Shown one piece after another: positions 24,904-37,979 of a DNA stretch of 64,000 nt; the stretch's first letter is position 1, and every line of letters starts with the position of its first letter. Made by a program: the position numbers and the translations under genes. The notes beneath the pieces are model-generated. The model made no database searches. It saw only the letters and a list, made by a program, of their open reading frames with translations, and was not told the origin of the DNA. This DNA comes from Malania oleifera (lineage: Eukaryota; Streptophyta; Magnoliopsida; Santalales; Ximeniaceae). The stretch is taken from the NCBI RefSeq assembly GCF_029873635.1, contig NC_080417.1, forward strand, positions 31,360,214 through 31,424,213, written 5' to 3'.

Positions 24904-27900
24904 TTGTGTGCGGTCTCCTGCTTTTCTTTTTGTTTTTGCTATTTCCATATTTACTAGTTCCTGAATTGCCAAAGCCAATCAAATCCGAACAGCGTCATCG
25001 TTTTAAGAACTCCATGCCATTATGGTTCTCACACCAGCGAGGTTCAATCTTCTATGAAAGGTACACACTGCCTTAAGCATTGTTTATTTGAAGTCGTTAA
25101 TATTTCACAGCAAAAAAAAAATCAACACTATAATTTTAATTTGTAAGTAATGTTTTTCAGAATTATGATTATTGATTATATGTTTTTAAACCATTTATGT
25201 TATTTTCTCAACCGAAAGATACTCTTTATGAACATAAAATAAAATGAGAATTGCAGTTATCTTTAACTGCACACTGTGAGCGCAACCATCTGGTTAAAAT
25301 TTAGAAAACAAGCTTTTCAACCTGCTGTCTTCAATCTCTTACTACCCCGACATTATCAATTGTCATTTCTAGTTTGAAGATCTGAAGAGCAATGTTTTAT
25401 GAAATTATTATGCCTAGAATCATGCTTTCCCCCATACAATAAATGTAGATTTTAAAATTTCAACTAGATTTCTTGTTCTGCGTTTGAAGCAATGATATGA
25501 AAAGTGGGGCAACAACTTCTATGAAAATAACTTGTTGCTAGACATGTAGAAGAATAAATTCTTTATAGCCCTAGAAAAAGGATTCTACATGTTATAGAAT
25601 TAAATATTATTGCCCTAGCTAAAGCATTTTGCATCCATGTTATCGAAATGAAGTGTTTATTATGTTCTACTATGATTAAGCATGAATTTTCAGTTTACAC
25701 CACTATAAGTCGCTCTTTTCTTTTGAAGTCCTATGAATAGTCAATACCCTCTTATGGCAGAAGAGTAAAATTTACTACTGAATGATAATGATCATTAATT
25801 TGATATTCAATATACATTCCCACCATTGTAGATAAATCCACTAGCAATTTCAATTTGTTCCGTAGCTTGGGAAGCATCATGATTGTTTCTTATTTTATGT
25901 TTGATGCGATATGGTCTACCATTGGCACTTTTGTTCATTGTTACTGCCTCCCAGGCGTAATTATTTGTTTCAGTTATTCTAAATTTGTTGGAGCGAGTTG
26001 TATCTGTTTTATTTGTTTTTAAGGACACCATTAGTAATGCGAAGGTGATTCTGCCAACATGTAATGGACATGTGTACATTAGGTCATCAGTAGTTTGTAT
26101 TATGCATGTATTGTCATTGTACTCTGTTGAATTGCAAAATTGTTATTCGAGACCAAGCATTTTGTGCTAGATGTGGTGTTGGCTGGTATAAAAGCATGGT
26201 GGCTGTGGCTGCTGGTGCGCAAGAATGTTTGCTGAGGACCAGTACACAAGGTTGATTGCACAATGGTTTACTTGACAACGTGAGTTTGATTGGGAGTAAG
26301 TTTGGATTGCTTGGAAATTTGAGTATGTGGCTGACCAGGTACAATGTTTTGTTATGCAAGTTTCCCATGCACGGGTTGGCTGGTAATAGCTTTGGAAGCT
26401 CGGATGCTGTGTTGAATATGTTCAAGAAAGGATCATCTATTTTTCACGTTCATATTGGATGCTTGAGTTGCTTGCTTCTTGGACTTTGTGTTGTATTCCA
26501 TCCCATTTGTACAAATGAATCTGTAGAATGCTGCTTCTGTAGATGCTAGATGAATTTCAACAGGTCGATGGACAAGCAAATTCATGAGTTGGCCTTCAAC
26601 AAAAGCGTGAAAGAGGCCCCGCTGTCTCTTGCCATCTCTGTAATCTTGGAGGTGAATTTTATTGTTTGGAGTTTTTAGTACTAAATCAATCCAGTATTAT
26701 AGATTATCTATATATATACCTTGTCATGGGAGATGAGTTTATAGGTTTGCTCCAGTTGCAATTGAATAATAACTTCAGTTAATGTTTATTGCCCTGATGG
26801 ACGCCAGATGATGCCTAATATAACGATACCTGATGATTAGTTTTCTTGTTTTGCATGTTTATTTATTTATTTATATTTCTTAGGGGCTTTTTCAAATATC
26901 TGCCGATTATTTTCTTGATTTGTGTTTTTTTCTAGTTCTATCATCATTCAGTTGAGATATTATTGTTCTTTTGTTTGGGAGCTTTTTACTATGATTTGGG
27001 ATGTGTGTAGTTTGCATAATAATATTATTTAAAATATAAAGCTTTTGCATGATTCTAGTAGAATAATAGTTTTCCTAGTTTACATGCTGCATTCTTTTTC
27101 TCTATTTAGTTTTTTTTTATGTCATATGTAGGGTCAAAATAGGCTTGTGAGGTAGCGGTGGAATTTTTGTACTCTTTTTTTAAGAACAAATGTTACTGTA
27201 TATATTTGAGATAGTTATTGCTGGGCTGCGGAACTTCTTGCTTTAATCTAAATGTATAATTCTTTTTTTTGGCCCCATTTTTAAGGTGGAAGGTTAAAAA
27301 AAAAATGCGAAGCGTTCTGGTCTTCATTTGCAATGAGAATAATATTTAAGTACATCTTTTACTGAGTGATGTGGTTATTGATGTTTTGATAAGCTTGTTA
27401 TTATGTTTATACTGTTAAATTCACCCAATAACATGGTCAGCCCTCTCGAGCCATGTGCTTAATCATTAGCCATTATGATTTGGTAAATGTTCGCTCGAAA
27501 CTATGAGGGGGTTATCTGTTTGGCAATTAGAGATTCCTCTTCTAGTTTTTGGTGGTATAGCTGCAAGTACACAGGCGAGAGTCTGTTCTGTATGAACACA
27601 CGAGTTAATTCTTGGGGTAACGATTACCCTGCATGGCCTTAAAATAATATTATAGGGTTGTTTATGGAAACAATATCTTAGGGTTGTTTAGGGCTAGGCG
27701 GGTTACAGTTCTAAATTTCTCTTTGAAGCTAAGAAACTGCTGATTGTAATTTAGCAGTGTAATTTTCAGTAGCAATATGGTAGTAGTTGGAGAATCTCCT
27801 GCTATATGGATAAACGAAAAATTAGGATTAACGATAAAAAACTAATATATGATGTTTTGTCACTTGTAGTTTATGTACATTAAAAATTGACTTTAATGCA

Positions 27901-28185
27901 AGAATTGTTTTAATGTTTTCATACCCAAAAGGGGTTGATTGTTTTATAGTTTACATTACATGTGGGCAAAAATTTTCCCAAGAGCAGGCAAGATTTAGAA
28001 ATCCATCATCCATGTTTTTAAGTGATGTGGTTGTAATTTTATAAATTAACTGCGGTTTTGCCTAAATTTTAGTAGAGGTTTGAATTTGGGATTTTGAGAA
28101 TTGGAAAAAGCTTGAATGTGGATATCGTATTTATATTTTAATAATTAAGGGTATGGGAAATTGGGTTGGGGAAGCTGCATTACTA

Positions 28186-28267
28186 GGTCCGAAAGCTCGA
28201 ATTGGAAAGAGCGCTCAGGCCCTGCCCTCTGGTTCTGAGACGTTGGTGGTTCAATTCCGCCCGGACC
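28186..28267 (+). pseudogene. tRNA-like sequence, unit B copy
   Basis: The acceptor-like stem GGTCCG/CGGACC is perfect. The D stem GCTC/GAGC and T arm GGTGG/CCGCC (with one G-T pair) enclose the B box GGTTCAATTCC. The oversized anticodon-region loop is as in unit A. It is 82 nt long and sits at the same place in both duplication units, so it is older than the duplication. Confidence 0.5.
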
Positions 28268-28740
28268 TCTTCCTTCCCATTCTCATGGTACTCTGTAGCC
28301 TATATTTTTGTAGAGGTTATAATCTGTTTATTTCAATAACCTAACTTTTTATTTTATTTTTTTAAAAAAGAGTTTTTTATATGTAGGTAGGTCCAAACAA
28401 TCTTTCCGAAGGTGGTACTTTTTCTTATTGGAGGGATCAAATGAGATTGATTCTTAGTGATGGCATTGTATTGTTGGGTATTTATTTGTCTTTTGATTTT
28501 AAAATTTACTTAAATTTAAAGAGTATATAACATGATTAGGTATGAGTTAATTATATATTTTTAGGCATACGATAAGAAAACTTATTAGAGAACTTAGAAG
28601 TTCTCTAGAAATCCTCTTTTGAGTATTATTATATAATACTTTGTTATTTCCAATTTTACAGTATTGCCTTCTGTTATTGTTATTTAAAGGTTTGAATGTG
28701 TATTTGTAATTTAATATGTGCTTATTAGGGCTATATTTGC

Positions 28741-29472
28741 AACTCATATGGGGAAATCTACTTTTCACATAAGAGAAAAAAATATAATAAAAATGATTTT
28801 TTTTAGAGAAATTAGAGAAAGAAAATGGATTAACTGTTATAGATTATATTATACCACCTAATGCGATGATTAGTGGTTTTAATGTTTTATTTTATTTTGA
28901 TTGGGGGAAATCGTGGATGGCAAGTTTATTTTTCATTCATTGTTCATTATAATGGTCTCACATTGAATATATGCTATGGAGATCTTGGGCTTAAAAGAGG
29001 GTTCTGGATCCAATTAAGTGAAATTTTTTTTACAGGACAAATTCTTGAAATCAGTGAGCCAAAACTTACATCCATCCATGATTACGAGAAACTATATTTT
29101 CTCCATGTTGAACATGTCTTATTTATTCTAGTGTTAACTTCTTCTCCCTCCCAAATTTTTTACCTTTCTATCGAAGGGCACAGTTTCTAAATGTACATGA
29201 CTTTATAATGTGATATAAAAACATAATCTATAATGTGTAAAATTATCAGGTAGTCTTATTTTATATGCAACGAAGTGTCAAGTGGATTATTGTTTGGTTG
29301 TGTTAGCGTTATTGAATGGTAACATGCTTATAATGCATGATTTTTTTCTTAAAATTTCAATTTTGGCACTCTTAGATTAAATTGCATTATGCATTACATC
29401 TCTTGATTTTTTCAATATCCCAAATTCTTTCATACTTCATTTATTATGTTCAAATAATTATAACTTATCCTT
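28741..29472. other. AT-rich spacer, no feature seen
   Basis: An open frame at 28873-29190 (105 codons) has no recognisable domain and hydrophobic, AT-driven composition, so I do not call it a gene. Confidence 0.5.
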
Positions 29473-30040
29473 TGTTGGAGATGTGGCTCATATTTGAGCG
29501 GAACTCATGCGCTAGTTGTAGGATCAAACCGTCGACGGTATGAGAGACGATTTGCTCTCGGTATCAAACCGTCGACAGTTTCAGAGAAATTGTCGACATT
29601 TTCAGTCTACGGCAGGAACAGTCTCGACATCAAATTGTGTTGACGGTTTCGTTCGACGCAAGTCACGAATTTTTGAATTGGTAATTAATAGATTGAGAGA
29701 TTTTGGAGATTTTTCCTCTAGAGATTGCCACATAAGTGTTTTAGTTATAGTATATGGGTTTTGTATTTAATCAATATTTGTAACCCTAGTTTGATACGCT
29801 TGATGTAAGCTTCACATGAGATCGTAAAAATCCAACTGCTCGCTCTCGTGGACGTAGGCAAATTGCCGAACTACGTAATTTCTTTAGTCGTATTTGATTT
29901 ATTGCTTTCTTTTATTCATTGTGTTGATTGTTAATTTTTGTATATTCATCATTGAGTGTTTGCATTATTTGTTCCAGATTGATTCCAGTTTGCGAGGTCT
30001 TCCGTTACGCACTCGCATGAACAATTGGTATTAGAATGCC
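29473..30040 (+). mobile_element. Copia-type LTR with primer-binding site (fragment)
   Basis: It begins TGTTGGAG and ends GAACA at 30023, followed by a Met-tRNA primer-like site TGGTATTAGAATGCC at 30026-30040. The LTR is about 551 bp with a CGTGGACGTAGGCAAATTGC block near its end and GTCGAC-centred repeats (29530-29660) near its start. No gag or pol sequence follows, so only the 5' end of the element remains. Confidence 0.7.
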
Positions 30041-33000
30041 AATTCCAACAATCCTTCATCAATAAAATAAAAGCAAAATCCATATTAATGGTGTGGGTGT
30101 TTGCTATTAACTTTTTTTTCATATACGAGAAAAGTGTAACATGGATGAGGTATCATTTAATTATTGCTCGCATGGTTGAAGTTGATAATCCGATGCACGT
30201 AACTTTTTAATGTGTTTGTAGCATCTTTGTTTTCAAAGTTATTAAATCTTTTACCTCTTTTCATCTTTCGTTTCATTATTGTCAAATACTATTACTTAAT
30301 TCTTCGACGTTTCTAACTCTTCATTTTTTATTTCAATCATATTTGATACTTTCCAAAATACATTTATAAATAATTTTCACTTCATTTTAAAAAAAATATT
30401 TTTCTTATTCTTTTTTGTACACTCTCTTAAATAAATCCTTCATTTAGAAATACAATAAAAAAAAAAGTTCACTACTTATTTATAATGTTTGTTGAGTGTT
30501 CTACCACTTATACTTCGTGTAAGTGTATATTGAAATCTATATTCTTTTTAACACTCCTAGTAGGCATGATTTTTTAAATATAGTTTTTTTTTTTTCTATT
30601 CACAATTACTTTTTAATTTTATTTAAGATGTTATTACGCCGTATTTGGGAAAATGAATTTCAGACCATGGATTTGAATAAATTTCAATACAATTTTTATA
30701 TTATGTCTTATCCAAATTTAATATAAATTCAAAGTCTCTCCAAACATAGTATAAGTTTATATATTTGAAAAATTTCTTATTTACTTAGTATTTATTGAAT
30801 TCTGAAAATATTTTATAACGATCAATGTGTAAGAACTTTCGATTACATTTATTTCATTGAAATGCTTATCAATTGTCATATGTTTATGTCAAATATGATA
30901 TATTAGCTTAGTTATGTGAAATAAGAAATATTAATTGGCGCAAGTAAAACATATGAACTTATATTTCATTTTGATGAAATGCATGTATTCATTAAATGAT
31001 TGAATATTTTTTTATTAATTTAATGTATAGTTTTTTCATTCATAGCTTCTATAGATTTCAAATTCCCATGTACCATGGTGTTACTATCTCATGTGAATAA
31101 GTTCGGTATGTTTTAAGTGCTTATATTGTTAAATCTAGCCAAGCACATGGTATCAAGTGATCTTATAGCTCTCAAGAACGAAAAAATAGTAAACTAGTTT
31201 CAAATTATTCATCACGAGATCTTAATCTAATTTTTAAGTTTAAAAAAGAGAGAAAAGATGGTTTTGTTTCTTTGAAATTGGAATGGAACAGGCGTACGCT
31301 AGAGTTAAATGGATTTTGTTAGAGAAAGTTATTGCCATATTTGGATTTTCTTCTAAATGAATTTATTGGATTATAGAGTGCATCTCTATATTGTTTAGTG
31401 TTAACTATTCTGTCACGATCAATATTGGCTCTCCTTTTGTTAAATTTGATGTTTGTTGATGATCGTATTATGCTAGCTTGGCCAGTAATAAGACTATATA
31501 CTAATTAATTTTATAGAAACACTTTGATTGAGTATTGAATAATAAATATGCTGCCTTAAGGTGGTAAAGTTGTTCTTCCTAACTAATAGGGTTACTCTTG
31601 CTAGCATGCAATATTTTCAAGTCGAGTTGAGTTTGAGTATCCAACTTTTTTAACTTGACTCGACTCGACTCGACTCGAATACACCCCTCTTTGAGATAAC
31701 ATGGCTCTATTCATGCCTTTCATTCTTCTAAACCCCAAACCCTCATTTCCATTTGCTTTGGCATACATTGTCTCCACTTGTAGATGAAATGGGGGTCTAT
31801 ATAGTATCATTTCTATTCTCGATTATATGGGTCTGTCTAATATAATTCTTATTTTTTATTTTGTACAATGAAAAAATGTTGATTTTTTTTTTAGTTTTTA
31901 CTTTCAATTTTTAATTTTTTTAGAAAATTAAAAATCATATTTTTATGATTTTCAGTTGTTTTGACATTTTATAGTTATAATACTTTAATATCCACAATTT
32001 AACTTTAATGGCTTAAATCAATTATTTCTACATAATTTTTAATTGAAAATAAATTATTATATGAATTTAAAATATAATTAAAGTAAAAATTCATAAAAAT
32101 TTAAAAAAAAAAAAAGTCATTAAAAATATTTTTACTATTTTTCAATTTTCATGCATAATAAAATTATTCAAGGGAATTCTAGAATATAATATTTAAGTAA
32201 ATATTTAAAATAAATTTTTTTATCATAACATTTTAAAATTTTATTTGTAATTTTCTTATTTTAATAATATTTTTAATCCTTATTTGACTTAAGGACGAAA
32301 ATGAGCATTTCTTCCATCAACTCTTTAATTTGTTATTAACAAAGCAAGTTACCGGTTTTGGTTTTTAATTTGTATTTCTAGTTTTGTTTTCATATTTTTC
32401 CAAAGAATTCAAACACGACAAAAATTGGGCCTTTAGTTATTGTTTTTAGTCATCTATGGGAGTAAAGTATAATTTAGTGAAACTTTAAGGTCTAATTAAT
32501 TTACTCATTAAATAAATAATTTGGTCTCATGACTTCGCCATCATGGGACCCATTTGTTGATATCCCGAAGCCCAAGTGAAAAAAAAAAATTAATATTTTA
32601 TAAACTTTAATAGTTTCAATATAATTTATAAATTTTTAATAAAATGGACACCTTGCTATAATTATATTTATCAATTAAAATAATTTGAACTCAACATAAT
32701 TTCTTATAAATTTATAAATTTATCACTCTCCTCTCCATCACTTTTTTTGTCCAAATTAAAATTAATTAAATAATATTGTAATTGTTTGAAAAATTATCCT
32801 CTCTAATCTCATATTATTTAAAAAAAAAAATTAAATAGCAAAATAAGGATAAGCTCAATGTTTTTAGTCAAGCATAATTCTTTTAAGACGTAGTTTACTG
32901 CATATTAAACATACGGACGAAATGAAATTAAGTTAAGTGGAATAAACTTATCATTTCATTTCTCCATGATCTCCATTCAAATTTAATTTAATTTCATTCC

Positions 33001-33790
33001 AGTCCACTAACCAAACATGGTATTAATCTTTTGACGTGATTTTATACTAAAACATAAATTTTAATTATTAAAAAAAGTTAATATGAATAAAACACATAAT
33101 AAAGCATGTTGAACTTTAAAATAGGCGAAATTGTTCCTTATCATTTCTATTCTAAAAATAAAGTGTGCAACACATAAATATAAATTTAACAATAAAAGGA
33201 TTATTAAAACAACAAATAATAATCATTATTGTAATTTAAATACAATAAGCATACATAAAAATTCATAGAACTAGAATTAGTGTTTCAATAATTTTTTATT
33301 CATAAGAAAAAACTAGCATAAATTATATTAATAAATTAATATAAGTATTACAATTGCTCTAAACAGACTTGTCTTACTAATCTCTAGGGGCCGTTACGTT
33401 TATCATGTTGTCATCCGAGCTTGTCTCATGCACGATACATTAGTGAGTCAAAAAATATATTTGATTATCAAAAAAAATATTTGAATTTTCTTTTATGTAC
33501 CAAGACATCTAATTCACAAAAATTATAACCAAAGAAAGATAGAATGTACTAGATTTTGCTACTAAGGGAAATCCAATTTGCAAATACAATTGGTGATTAA
33601 TATTGTAATGTTAAAATATTGATACTTGGTTGAGAGTGGAACTAACTATGTTGGCATTTTTTCCGATATGGTGTTGCTATTGTTCTCTAAATGATTGTGA
33701 GCAGACCAACCACTTGAAGCGCAACTTAGGATTATGAGGATAGATATTAAATTTATATTTTAAAAAATCATGAAATCATCAGCAGAGCAC
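30041..33790. other. AT-rich intergenic DNA
   Basis: No gene or RNA recognised. The (ACTCG)n run at 31655-31679 sits in a GAGTTGAGTTTGAG-rich context similar to the dispersed repeat at 33800. A MITE-like end (CCAACATGG-like CCACTAACCAAACATGG) lies at 33004-33020. The rest is low-complexity A/T. Confidence 0.5.
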
Positions 33791-33799
33791 GGATTAGAG

Positions 33800-34465
33800 T
33801 TGCGGGTAGGGCTACAAATGAGCCGAACCACTCATGAGCTACTTGGTGCTCAACTCGATATGACTCACTTGAACTCATTATTAAGTTAAACAAGCCAAGC
33901 TCGAGTTCAAATTTTGAGCTCGTCAACTAAACGAGCCAAGCTCGAGTTGTTTCATACTCGGCTTGTCAGGCTCACAAACTGACTCATTTAATAACTCGTG
34001 AGTTTGCTCATTTAATAGCTCACGAGTTGTTTTGTTTACTAGATCGTTAGTAACTTGTGAACTAACTAAACATTAGGCTCGTAAACTAGTTTGACATTAG
34101 GCTCATGAACAAATTCAATATTAATTACATTAACTATTTGATTTTAAATTTTTTTCCTTAAAATATATTTTTCTCAAATTATATTTAGTAATAATCAATT
34201 AATTTAATTAGCATGGTGTGGCTTGGTTTTTTTATTAGTTTGAGCGAGTTTCAATTGAGTCAAGTTAGAGCTCAAGTTTAAGCTCGGATCGTTTATATGT
34301 GAAATGGGTTTTAATCTAGTTGATCTCAAGTTAAGCTCGAGTTATATATATATATGCTAACAAGTTGAGTTTAAATAAATAAAAAAATTAAATTTGAGTC
34401 AAACTTGAGCTTACTTACAAATAAATGAGCCAAATTCGAGCTTGCCACAGCTCGACTTGGCTCGC
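33800..34465. repeat. GAGCTCGAG-rich dispersed repeat
   Basis: Dense short motifs such as AAGCTCGAGTT, CTCACGAGTT and GAGCCAAGCTCG fill the stretch, which begins GGGCTACAAATGAGCCGAA and ends ACAGCTCGACTTGGCTCGC. Related DNA occurs at 59400-59520 and 60990-61070. This type is common in plant genomes as non-autonomous repeats. Family not assigned. Confidence 0.5.
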
Positions 34466-34655
34466 TTACTGTGGTGTATTTCGTTTTATTTTTGGTTGTT
34501 TTTATGTTTTTATCTCTTTTGTTAATTATGTTTAATTTTATTTGTCCTAATTTGGTTGGTTGGTTTTAACTTGTAATTGCGGTATTCTTCCACCAAAAGT
34601 GAGGGTTTATTAATAAATAAATGGAAGTGCCGCCCTCTTTTAGGAAAAAAAAATT
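34466..34655 (+). mobile_element. L1-type LINE 3' end with poly-A
   Basis: The segment 34575-34645 (GGTATTCTTCCACCAAAAGTG through GTGCCGCCCTC) is nearly the reverse complement of 37052-37110, which is the 3' end of the LINE fragment at 37041-37715. It ends in an A-run (34645-34653), as expected for L1-type elements. Only the 3' untranslated end is present. Bases 34466-34570 are assigned by inference. Confidence 0.6.
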
Positions 34656-35543
34656 GAAATTTTATGTGTTTAGTTTTTAAGAAGAAGCTTTACAATGAAA
34701 GCTAAGTTCTTAGAGTCATAACATTAATTTTAGAATTTAAGTCGAACAAGTTTAATAACTGGTTTCAATCAAACTTGGTTCAACTAGTTGGTTAAAATTT
34801 GGAGTTCTTTCCGTGATTTTAAAATTAAGATGACGTCTTCCACAAATTAAATTTGAGACAAACCACTATTGACTCATAACTTTGATTGAGCTCGACTCCT
34901 ACATGAAAAAATATATATGTGGTTAGGAAATTTAAAAGTGGATTATAACTAACCAAAGACCATGCTTTGTTTACTAACTAAATAAATAATAAATATGCAC
35001 AAACACTAATGCACTTTGAATGACTGAACTCAAGCACAAATTTTATTGAATCAAAGTGTCAAACTCTCTTCTTTTTCTTACTTCTAGCATTTGTTTGAAT
35101 CAATTAATAATAGTAGCAATTTAAAAAAGATAGAACAATTCAAACAATTCAAATTTTATCTAAATTGTTATAAGTGCTTTTTTTTTTAAATCATAATTAA
35201 GTAATAGATGATTGTGACCATCATCTTCTAATTTTAGATTATTGTGTCACTATTATAATACACAAATGCACAAAATATCATGCAAACATTACTAATTTAA
35301 CCTATTTGTTTGACAAATGTTTACACAAACACCTTTAACTATGTAATAAGTAGGGAAATTGGTACATAGGATGGGAGTACGATATGTGATTGTTATAGGT
35401 CTTTCTTATCTTATTGCACAGTGGATGCTTTGTGAAATAGGATGTTAAATTGTAGAATGCATAAAAAATCATAGAGGGAGGGAGAAATGAGAGGTGAATT
35501 GACGAAAAGAGATAAGAAGAAGATAAAGGGAAATAAACTTAAG

Positions 35544-35579
<36 letters not shown>

Positions 35580-36480
35580 AGAGGTGAACTGGCGAAGAAA
35601 GATAAGAAGAAGATAGAGGGAAAAAAACTAAAAACAAGAGACATGTATTAGCAATAGACTATTTGATATTATGAGTTGAAGGTCCTTAAAAACTAATGTT
35701 ATAGGCATTTCTTGGATGCACACAAACATACATAGTCCTAAATTGTCCAATGCTTAATAGACTCCTTATTGCAAATAAACTCTCTTTTTTACCATTCTCA
35801 CTTATTACAGTTGACTTTATTCACATTTCTTTCTAAAACTAGACATTTGCTTGTGAGTCCTCAAAGAGTCTTGTTAAGCAAAATAGATCTTAGCAAGGAG
35901 TCTCATCAAACGAAATAGATCTTAGCAAGGACTAATGATTGAACCTTTTGTTGCTTGTCATGATTTCTCCTATGTTCTTACAAATTGAATCATGTACTAT
36001 CTTTTTCTTCATGATAATGGCCAAGCTAAAAATTCCTCATCCTATTTATCCTTGTTTTTCATGTTTTTTTTTGGTTAAGTTGGGGGTCCTTGTTTGTCGC
36101 TTTGATTGTTCTTGTGACCTCCAAATGTTGATTGGACGATGATGACCTCCCCCCCAACCCCCGCCCCGTTTTTTTTTTCTTAGATATATGTTTTATCTTT
36201 TGCATGATTTGTGCTTCTCGCTTAGACGACCTTGTCTTGCTTAGGTGACCTTGTGCATCTATAGTGTGACAAATTCATTGGTATATACCCTTCTCTCGTA
36301 AGATCAATTATAACTTTCCAAATGGCAAATGGTCAATTATTGTGCCCTTTGAATCATATTCCAAGGAGGTGCAAAAGGATTATACAAACACATATTGATT
36401 CAATTCAAGTAATCTGATGATTTTATTGAGTTAGCCTCCCTTTGGGAGCACTTAGAAGAAATGCTTATAACTTTTATTAC
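34656..36480. other. Intergenic DNA with (GA)n microsatellite
   Basis: No gene recognised. A (GA)n run lies at about 35547-35575, flanked by two imperfect copies of an AGATAAGAAGAAGATA-containing segment (35487-35543 and 35579-35638). An imperfect tandem copy of AATAGATCTTAGCAAGGA lies at 35882-35933. Confidence 0.6.
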
Positions 36481-37040
36481 TTAAAACAAACACTTTTATA
36501 AGGAAAAAAAAAAAAAAACATTTGACTTTGTATTATAACAACTGCTTCTTACAAAAAAATGATTTTCTAAAATCACTTTTTAAGAACTTTTTAAGTGAAT
36601 TTTGAAAAGTAATAGAATATAACTTTTTAGTCATTTATAAGTGACATTATTCATAAGAGTGAGCTTTTGTAATTTTAAAAAATATATTAATTATTGATGA
36701 AACATAATTCAAATTTAGAATGAAGTAGAACCATCTATTAGTATAAATTTAAATTAAATAAAAATAAATTTAAAATATTAATTTAATTATTAATAATATT
36801 TTTCAAAAAATTAATATGATAATCGTTTGTTATAAATACACATTAATAAGATTATTGTTAATTAAAAATAATAATAAATATTTTTAAAAATTATTAGAAA
36901 AATTATTGTAGAAAATATTAATATTTTTAATTTAAAATATATTAAAAATAATCATATGTTATTTTATTATGCATATAATATTTTAATTATCAATGAAATA
37001 TAACAATATAAATTCATATAACACCAATAATAAAAACGAG
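36481..37040. other. AT-rich stretch, no feature seen
   Basis: Very high A/T with poly-A runs. Only weak inverted-repeat character around TTATAAG/CTTATAA. Confidence 0.4.
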
Positions 37041-37715
37041 TGTTTTTTTTTAAGGAGGGCGGCACCTCCATTTATTTATTAATATACCCTCACTTTTGGT
37101 AGAAGAATATCGTGGTTACAAGACAAGCATTGGGAGATTACATATAGAAAAAAATTAAAGATCTACCAAAAACAGCATCAACATCCAACCAAAATAGGAT
37201 TATAAATTCAAACAAATTTAAACAAAAACCTACTAATCAATAAAACACCCCACTCATCAAACCAAACAAAAGAAAAAAAACAAACCTATATCAGTACTAA
37301 AAGGAAATCAACTAAACATATCTAATATAAGTCGTACCCATCTTATCCAGTTTATACAAATCATTGATAACTCTAGGAAGTTGACTACTATTTGTAAACA
37401 AACCATTCCTCCTTATAGCACATTGTCGAGTCAAAGCATCTGCCACTTTATTCTCTTCTCTATACAAATGATTTATAGAAAAGTCTACTCCCTCTAATAA
37501 ACCAATAAACTACTCCCAAAATCTCACAAATACCACGAGGAACACTTATCGGATTTTATCCAATTTACTATAATATTCGAATTACGTTTAATATCAATAC
37601 TGGTATGATCCAAATATTTGCAAATCTTTATTCCTTCTATCATTACTTTCAATTCAGTTTCATTATATAAATTCACAACTTTTTCTGAAAAATATTTTTC
37701 CATAAGTGCTTCCAA
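37041..37715 (-). mobile_element. L1-type LINE, 3' fragment with RNase H domain
   Basis: On the minus strand 37715-37524 encodes an RNase H-like segment (LYNETELKVMIEGIK, NSNIIVNWIKSDKCSSWYL). After an in-frame TGA (37521-37523) where related LINEs usually have Trp, it continues with LLEGVDFSINHLYREEN and KVADALTRQ to about 37325. These are the catalytic Glu region and C-terminal helix of the RNase H found at the end of plant L1 ORF2 (RVT_3 type). The 3' untranslated part contains GGCGGCACCTCC in plus orientation and ends in a short A-run on the minus strand (37041-37049). The element is 5'-truncated, as is usual for LINEs, and inactive. Confidence 0.8.
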
Positions 37716-37804
37716 ATAATCTCTTAGTCAAATTTTACACAATTCTCTCCCGATAAAAAGTCTATAAAAATAAAATATCAAAGTCAAAAATAAAAATTAT
37801 ATAT

Positions 37805-37962
37805 ATCAAGATCATATGCCATTCGTTGATCTCATTAGTTGACCAATCAAGAATTAATTAAATAGTTTAGTAATTAATTATATAAAACTATTCTTACTAA
37901 ACTAATTAATTAATTCTTGATTGGTCAACTAATGAGATCAACGAATGGCATATGATCTTGAT
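37805..37962. repeat. Near-perfect 158-nt inverted repeat (hairpin)
   Basis: Arms 37805-37873 and 37894-37962 pair over 69 bp with a single mismatch (37862/37905) around a 20-nt loop. The first 57 bp are perfect and begin ATCAAGATCATATGCC. No target repeat is visible at the flanks. It is far better preserved than other foldbacks in the window, so recent or under constraint. It could be a young foldback transposon or a source of small RNAs. Confidence 0.9.
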
Positions 37963-37979
37963 TCATCTCACCATTAATA

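Larger units (their letters stand above)
23395..26652 (+). ncRNA. Putative multi-exon transcript in unit B, probably non-coding
   Basis: Counterpart of the unit A transcript: GACGCCCCTATAAGTTTAGG at 23395, a TTCTTCAG acceptor at about 23463, TTTTTGCAG at 24458, an exon-like block ending GAAAG/GTACAC near 25060, and a later one ending CTTGGAG/GTGAAT near 26652. No reading frame spans these blocks. The longest plus-strand frame (24783-25076, 97 codons) is only partly kept in unit A and has no known domain. Whether it is transcribed cannot be seen from sequence. Confidence 0.35.
23190..28740. repeat. Segmental duplication, unit B, right piece
   Basis: It runs parallel to 7840-13790, from the AGAACTCCACGTC block (23204 versus 7861) to the GGTTTGAATGTGTATTT block (28690 versus 13738). 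The shared order of signals is TATA-like/telo-box, exon-like blocks, hairpin and tRNA-like sequence. The copy has its own 197-bp internal duplication and lacks the 12040-13000 insertion. Confidence 0.8.

Noticed and set aside
28873-29190. 105-codon ORF
   Set aside because: Hydrophobic AT-driven composition, no domain, no splice or promoter context, not conserved in unit A.
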